From: Lepidodermella squamata
Taxonomy: Eukaryota; Gastrotricha
DNA length: 64,000 nucleotides
Assembly: GCA_047495785.1 (NCBI GenBank)
Contig: JBLDXI010000002.1
Location: 992,001-1,056,000, forward strand
Direction: 5' to 3'
The translations under genes and the position numbers were made by a program. Shown here piece after piece: positions 57,803 through 64,000 of the stretch. Every line of letters starts with the position of its first letter. The stretch's first letter is position 1. The notes beneath the pieces were generated by a model. It did no database searches. It was not told the DNA's origin and was given only the letters and a program-made list of their open reading frames with translations.

Positions 57803-59203
57803 TCAGATTTCTTCAAGAGGAAATTCCTGTTTACGAAGGCAGATTTCGAGCTGGCATCCAGTAACATCGGCATCGTATGTCACTAGATGTTCAACAAGAT
57901 CAGCATAGCCATTCTTCGCGGCAATTTGAATCGCCGTCTCGCCATCACTATTCGTCGCATTAACCCTGGCATTATCCGCCTCGAGCAGTTTCAACATGCC
58001 GAATTCCCGCCCAGCCAGAGCAGCGCGATGAAAGGCAGTCTCGCCCCAGCTATTAACAGCACTGACCGTGGTATTGTCTTTCTCTGTTATGTATATGATA
58101 ACTAGATCGATGGCGTTATCAACTGCGAACATCAAGGCCGTATTGCCATCCTTGTCGGCTGCATGAACATCGGCACCGGCTTCGATTAATTTTATCGCGA
58201 TTTCTGAGTTATTAGACGCGATGGCGGCAATTAAGGGCGTCCAGCCTGAGGTTTCATCTTTCTCGTCAAGATCGGCGCCTTCTTTTATATATTTATTAAC
58301 AACAATATCCAGGTCGCCTTTCTTTGCCGTTTCAAACAAGGTCTATAGGAATAAAAATTGTTTGTATGATTTTCAAAAAAATTCAAATTAGGAAAACTTA
58401 ATGTTTTCTGAATTTTTCAATTTTTCAAAAAAAATAAAAAATAATAGAGAAATTAGAAATTTTCCAGCGATTGATACCGAATTAAACCGAAAAAAAACCC
58501 GAGAAATGGTTCGGTAATTATCGGTATTTTTTCCTCGTAGGACCAACTTCTTCCAAATTTTTATTTTATATTCCCTTATCCCTTTAAAAGGCAGAACGTC
58601 ATATCAGCAAATAGTCAAAATAGCAAACGCGACGAAACAGAAACTTTTCAACTGTAGCCATAACAGCAGAAACACAATGAATCTTTGACATTCTGAAATG
58701 TTGCTGTTTTGTCGCATTCACTGTTGCTATTTTGTCGCCGTACCCATTATCCAATTCTTTACTTAATTTTAGTCATTCTCATGGCTTAGGAGTTCATTCA
58801 GAATGACTGGCTCACCTGTGATGTACAGCTGAGGGTGAGATGCGGATGCCAAGTTCCGTCTTTCTGGCAGGTGCTCATCGGAGGGGGATTGCCGCCATGT
58901 GGGCAGGAAACTTGCACAACGTAGCCTGCTGTGAACGATCTTCGAGGAGTTGAATGGAAAGGCTCGGTCTCAGTTGACGATCGCCACTTCAATGTAATTT
59001 GGCCTGGTTTATAGTGAGCAGGCAGCTTGCAAGGAATCGTTGATCTAGGTCCCAATTCACCCTGTTCAAGACCCTGTTAAAACAGAACAAAAGGGGATGA
59101 ACAACGCTGTCGGATTTTCGGCTGCTTTTCTTACATCGGTTGCGTCCTCAGATGATGCACAGATTCCTATTAATGCGATAATTATTCCTATTTTCGCGAT
59201 CAT
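57803..59203 (-). CDS. Secreted CCP-ankyrin protein G (short form)
   Basis: Three exons, 59135-59203, 58816-59073 and 57803-58342, all phase 0, give 288 aa. Signal peptide MIAKIGIIIALIGICASS; one CCP-like module (IPCKLP start, then a YVVQVSCPHGG segment, then CQKDGTWHPHLTLSC) in a 258-nt exon, close in size to exon 2 of genes A, C, D and E; then about five ankyrin repeats (GWTPLIAAIASNN, GNTALMFAVDN, GETAFHRAALAG and GETAIQIAAKNGY starts) ending in a GCQLEIC cap. It has the same short plan as gene B and lies 18 kb from the rest of the array, with unrelated genes between. Predicted secreted. Confidence 0.85.
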
Positions 59204-59583
59204 TTTTGAAAATTGATTATAAGTAGTGAAGTAGTAATGAGTTGTAGACTTATAGGAATCGTGATTCTAGTCCAGGAAAAATCGCACGAGGTAACCGTTT
59301 GTCTTATATTAACAGCTGTAAAGCAACATGTTTTAGTTGTTTACTCGGCGTTCTAATTAATTGAAATATTTGCCCAAAACTGAAATAAAGTTCAAACATA
59401 GAACAGTAAGACGGCATACAGTTTCTTGTAATTCCAGTGTATTCCAGTGCATCCAATTCGAAGGAGTCTAGGAGAAACTCAACTGATTAGTTATAGCAGT
59501 TTACAGTGCACAACGATATAAAGAACAATTATTCACGAGTATGACAGCCAATCCAAGCTGGAATAAAATGTGTTAGGAAGTTT

Positions 59584-61885
59584 TTAATAATCTCCTTCTT
59601 CGGGATCAGCTCGTGGCTTAGAAGACTTCTTCGCAGGTTTTGATTTCATCACGGGCTCTTCCTCAGGCTGCTGAACCATTTCCATCAGCTTCCGGCTAAC
59701 TGGAGCTCGCGTCACTGGCTTGAACGATTGGTCATTCATTTTGAAAATCTTCTCGCGAGCCAGCGTGAATTTGGAGATGACGGATTCAAGCTCGAGACGT
59801 CGAGCAATGCTTGCCTCATCCTCCATGAACAGACGGTCCCTTTCATCCGCGTCAACGATACGCTCGGTCCACAGTTTCAGAAGGCGGGGCATCAACGTGT
59901 CACAAACTGCTTCGATCATGTGCCGGGTTACTGATTTCACCATAGCTGAGACCATGGGATCACGAACTCGATCCGTATACCGAACAGCAATATTGCCTGG
60001 ATTGGAAATTTCGTAAGGTTGTTGGAAAATGTTTTCAAAATAACTTACGGTATGATGCGACCATCGCTGGGGTAATACGGCTGATGCCGTCCTTCATCAA
60101 AGAATTCTCCTCGAAATCATCGCCAGCATCTTGAACAGTTTCGACCTCGTTTTCACTACTGGAGTCGTCAATATCCTGGTCCTTGTCATCGCCTGCTTCA
60201 CCAGCGACGGGTCGGGGTTTTGTCAACGCTGCAGGTCGTGCTGGCTTTAAAAATGGATTTAGAGCTCGGCTTGCAGATGGGGATATATCTGCTTTGTTAT
60301 CGATGACATCGTCTTCCTTGCGCAATTCGTCAAGATTGATGTGCGCCTGTTGCACCTCTGCCAGTTCTTTCGTGGCCTTCAAAGCCTTGGCCTGCTCCTC
60401 GTCCAAAATATCCCGAGTCATTTTCATAATCTCGCCAGACAGAACCGGCAGACGGTGCATGTTTTGCTCCAGTTCCTCGTGAAGATCGATGCATTGACTG
60501 ACTTCGTTCAACATGGACTGGTGAACAGCCCGAACACACTCACGGCCGACTGATACGAAATTTTCCAGCATGAGTTGGACGATCCGTTTGCAGGCTTCGT
60601 CTTTGAACGTTGCTTCGCCAACAACACCGCTAGCGTTGGCGATGATTGTTTGAATCTGTTCTTCAGTCAACTCGAGGGCAAGTTGTCGAATCCTGGCTGG
60701 GAGGGCGTTATTGAAGAGCTCACGAATTGGCGTTGAAGCCGTGACTCTTTTAGACACTTTCACTTGATTACCACTGGTTCGAGCTGTTTTGCCAGTTATC
60801 GCGTATTGGTAGGCCTCGGCGTAATCTAGGGTAACATCTACAGCTGAGTGAAGGTAGTCTGCAACATCACGAGTTTCGCCCAACTCTTCTCGCTCCTCTC
60901 GATAGGCAGACAGGCGTAGATTGATTTCTTGGATGGTTTTCGGGGTTGCCTTAGCGATTTCCGTGCGCAGAATCTTCACCAGAGTTTCAGCAAGGACCTT
61001 AGATCCATGTTTCTTGGCCAGCGCCGGGTTATGGCCGAGGGCTTTTTTCAGCTTAGTTTCCTCAGCCGACCTTGCTTTATCGAGTGGCACGGCTTCGTCC
61101 AAGTCTTCTTGCGATCGATTGATAACCCCGACAATACCGCGTTTCGCGACCAAATTCTTCTCTTGCAGCATCTTTTCCAGAGTTTTCGGGTCGACCTTAT
61201 CCAGGTGAGTCAGAACCATGAGAGTCCTTTCGCCGGTGGGGTCGACACTTCGAGCGATTTGAATGGCTTTATTGGCCTTGTAGTCATCATGGGCCGCATG
61301 GACTAGCACGATTATCGTCTCCGGGCTGCTGATATACTTCTTCCACATCTTTTCGACGAAGCTCGACACATCGCGATGAGAAGCGTCGTCGAAAATCAGA
61401 CCGGGCAGATCGACGAAGGCTAGCGGCACTGTGTTTCTGATGTGAAGCTCCATTGAGATTGGATTATCGGACAAGCCTCCCTTCGTTGCTGGCGCTAACT
61501 GGGCTGATATTTCCATGAGCCTTTCAGCAGTTTCAACTGCTGGAACTTGCTCGGCCTGTTTAGAGGCGACCCCTCGCTTATCGACCACTGAATACTCGAT
61601 TTTCGCCCAGTCTTGATCGCTGAATGGGCCTTTTTGCTTGCCGCGTTCGAAGATTTTGATTTCCAACGGACTTTTCGTAGAGGTTTCTCTTCCCTTGGGC
61701 AGAATTTCGAGGCCGATGAGAGTTTCGACGGTTGAAGATTTGCCATGGCTCTGCAGACCAATGAAGACGAGTCGAGGTGTTTTGATGGCCTTGAAATCCT
61801 TCTGGAAATGGTCGTCGCCCAGCTCGTCCAATATGGCTTGGGCTTCTGTGAAGGCACTCAAACTTGCGCTACTAAGTTGAAGCAT
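59584..61885 (-). CDS. Divergent dynamin-like GTPase
   Basis: Exons 60049-61885 and 59584-59996 (52-bp intron, phase 1) give 749 aa. The GTPase domain has P-loop GLQSHGKSS (43-51; Ala of dynamins replaced by His), switch-1 region TSTKSP (68-73) where most dynamins have TRRP, switch-2 DLPG (159-162) and THLD (226-229) in place of TKLD. A helical middle/stalk region follows (to about 500), then an acidic disordered stretch (530-600), then a GED-like helix in exon 2 (VKSVTRHMIEAVCDTLMPRL, then LFMEDEASIARRLELESV). No PH domain or transmembrane segment is seen. Dynamins self-assemble on membranes for scission or remodelling. The altered G-motifs set it apart from Drp1, Mx and classical dynamins; a lineage-specific or laterally acquired type is possible. 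Confidence 0.85.
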
Positions 61886-61953
61886 TGTGGTGAATTATGT
61901 TGATATTTCGGCAGACTAAGAACGTCGATGTTAAGCGAGGGTACATAGAACGG

Positions 61954-61962
61954 CCTTATATA
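61954..61962 (-). promoter_or_regulatory. TATA box of the dynamin-like gene
   Basis: CCTATATAAGG on the minus strand, 70 bp upstream of the ATG at 61885. Very similar to the TATA context of the repeat-precursor gene (GCCTATATAAGC). Confidence 0.65.
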
Positions 61963-61965
61963 GGC

Positions 61966-62812
61966 GCATCCTTATCCGAAATCGTGGTGGTGAAACATCT
62001 TACAAAAGGACGTGAATCGCCGTATAGCCTTGACGTTGTGCTCACCTTGATATTGTCATCATACGCAAAAACACGTAATAATGAGCAGCTTTTATGAAAA
62101 CTTACTATGGTCACTATAAATATATCTAATATAATTCGTCATTAGTCATATTATATTATTAATCATATGCACGTTTTTTAGCCTCTTCATTCTTTGTTGT
62201 AAATTCCCCCAGGCCTTGTGAAAAAGAGCAGCTAGAAGATCGGCGTCTTCTATGGAGAATAAAAATAAAGCGGAAAATTCAATGAAAACTGGTTCTCACA
62301 ATATAATGAATCTTCGACAAAATTATTCCTGTTCTTCCTCTAAGTCGCCTCCAATATATCATAGATCTTAAAATCATAAATCTCAAATGTCTCGTTCATA
62401 GAATTAGTAAGCCTTGGGCGAAAAAGGCGAATGCCATTTCTCCCGGTAAGGTTCAAAAGTCCTTCAAAAGTCAAAATGAAGCTGTGGTATTAATGAAAAA
62501 GCAAGAAAAACATTTTTGGTAAGGTTTCCTTGAGGTGGTCATCAAATTCCCGAGCTTCGTCTGGCGTCGCTTCATTCGGGAAGTGGCCGAAAGTGCAAAT
62601 CAAGTGAGCCCTGTCTCCAATTATTGTCCTTTGATTCAAACTGAGCGTATTGTTCGCAAGAGCTAGGAGCGTTTCATATTGTTTGAAACAGTTAGTACTT
62701 CGTCATAATATTTAAGAATGCCACAATTCGAGCAAAATTTGTATAATTTCCAAAACTCTGCTCATCTAGGCAAGGATAGCACAAGGCTTTTAATTTCCGA
62801 TTTATGTCCGAT
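61966..62812. other. Intergenic, nothing recognised
   Basis: A/T-rich DNA upstream of the dynamin-like gene; no coding or RNA gene identified. Confidence 0.4.
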
Positions 62813-63052
62813 TCCCCGAAATAACTTCCCCGAAAACTTGTTGCCCGAAAAGTGCGTCGCCGAAATAATTTTCCCGAAATAACTTCCCCGAAACGATTAG
62901 TCGCTGTAGTAGCGACGAGAAAGACGCTTGTTAGGCTCAAGGAATTTCCCCGAAAACACACACATGCATAAACTGCAAGAAGATGAATAAACAAATATTA
63001 GTAGGTATCTAAAATTAATACACAGCTATACAGGTGGTTTCCCCGAAAACAC
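62813..63052. repeat. Dispersed TTCCCCGAAA subrepeats
   Basis: Eight copies of (T)TCCCCGAAA or one-off variants occur in 240 bp (62813, 62826, 62842, 62858, 62871, 62884, 62945, 63038), several followed by TAACTT. The arrangement resembles a MULE-type terminal repeat made of subunits, and an AT-hook gene starts about 500 bp to the right. Confidence 0.65.
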
Positions 63053-63543
63053 GCGGACGCACACAACCACTTCCGCATGAGCTGTTGGCATAAACAAAGA
63101 GAATCGACATGCATTGACATAAAAAGACGCCCGTCCGAAGGAGGTTAATCCTCTTAGGTCTTAGGCTGGACGCACTGATTAAAACCGGAAAGAACACGGG
63201 TGCTATATGAAACATGTATTATCACAGCTGCATAGAAAACGCGCGTAAATCAACATCAATGATTGGAGTGCAATTTGACCAGCATTTGCTTTAATAAACT
63301 CTGGAACTTTCAAACTGTAATCAGTAAAATATGCTGACGGCTATAAGATTTCTCCCATTGCAGTCACTTTATATTTATATTTTTTTATTTATTCCAATGT
63401 AAGCTTGGTCCATGATCTGGCTGAACTTCATTTGCTGCTGTTTTCAATTAAATTTCAAATTTCAAATTCATTAAATATTGCGGAATTAAGATGTTAATGT
63501 TTGAATTAGATTCTGACCAGCTACAATAAAAGTCGCTTATGTT

Positions 63544-64000
63544 ATGTCTAAAACAACAAGATCGAAGAGAGTGTCACCCCTGATCAGCCTAACTATGATT
63601 AAAAAGGGGCGCGGAAGACCGAGGAAGACTCAGCCTCAGCCTCAGCCGAATCCTGTCACGCCTCGCTTACCTGGTAATTTAAAAATTCTCGAACTCCTGA
63701 AATGCATTCATGAATTTGTTTGTGAAAGCGCCATCTCAAACCTCAACTCAGGTAAAGCCGCTGAAGGCTAAGAAGCGTGTCGCTCCGGTGACTGTTGACA
63801 GCCTAGTCTCTCTGATTTCGCCCATCGCAGTAGATACTCGACTCGACTCGCCGGACGTCTTGGACTCGCCCCCATCTCTCGAACCGCAATCGCCTCCTCG
63901 GTCGCCGTTGGCTGTCGAAAACAGCATGCCGTCAGGCTCCCCGGATTCACCCCCGCCGGAAAGACCGCCGCTGGGAGCCCCGGAAGCCGATTATCTCCGC
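63544..64000 (+). CDS. AT-hook, Pro-rich protein (partial), probably MULE-encoded
   Basis: Exon 1, 63544-63673, encodes a basic N terminus and an AT-hook (KKGRGRPRKTQPQPQP). A 55-bp intron (GTAATT donor, GAAAG acceptor, phase 1) joins 63729 onward, giving an open frame to the window edge that is basic then Pro/Ser/Asp-rich (KPLKAKKRVAPVTVD, then LDSPDVLDSPPSLEPQSPP). Without this splice the frame stops at 63771. The composition and AT-hook-then-Pro-rich order match the start of the MULE protein at 8.3 kb, though sequence identity is low. Incomplete at the right edge; no catalytic domain is visible here. Confidence 0.6.

Overview
The window is eukaryotic and comes from a small-intron invertebrate animal. 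Genes are split by GT-AG introns mostly of 42-75 bp, often ending in TTTCAG or TTTTAG. Protein families include an ABCA lipid transporter, complement-control (CCP/sushi) modules, a Kunitz domain, collagen IV NC1 domains and a dynamin-type GTPase. Mobile elements are LINE, MULE, hAT and Tc1/mariner types. A nematode-, tardigrade- or rotifer-like compact genome would fit; I cannot fix the phylum from sequence alone.

Layout. 0-1.5 kb: LINE (ORF1 plus endonuclease part of ORF2, minus strand, running off the left edge). 1.7-3.5 kb: a duplicated promoter and a small minus-strand gene for a secreted precursor made of 10-residue repeats separated by Lys-Arg. 3.97-39.75 kb: a minus-strand tandem array of six secreted CCP-ankyrin genes (A-F), with a seventh (G) at 57.8-59.2 kb. 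Genes A, C, D and E share one plan: signal peptide, 5-7 CCP-like modules with matching exon lengths and phases, then one long ankyrin exon. Gene B has one CCP module and a 4.9-kb intron carrying a LINE and a MULE. Gene F is a mosaic of about 1301 aa with CCP modules, a Ser/Thr/Glu-rich stretch, a Kunitz domain and three separate ankyrin blocks. 40.1-48.9 kb: a complete 14-exon ABCA transporter (2214 aa). 50.5-51.9 kb: an intracellular ankyrin protein with a C-terminal zinc knuckle. 52.5-55.0 kb: two plus-strand tandem genes for secreted proteins that are a single collagen IV NC1 domain without Gly-X-Y. 55.9-57.4 kb: composite transposon with subrepeated ends. 59.6-61.9 kb: a divergent dynamin-like GTPase. 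62.8 kb to the end: repeats and an AT-hook gene probably belonging to a second MULE-like element.

For every spliced gene I placed exon boundaries by reading splice sites and checking that codon phase closes across all introns. These are readings, not transcript evidence. The most interesting content is the secreted CCP-ankyrin family: ankyrin repeats are normally cytoplasmic, yet these follow signal peptides and disulfide modules, carry their own conserved cysteines and sit in an expanding tandem array. An extracellular recognition, defence or secretion role is plausible but is inference. The Lys-Arg-punctuated precursor and the NC1-only pair are the next most notable.
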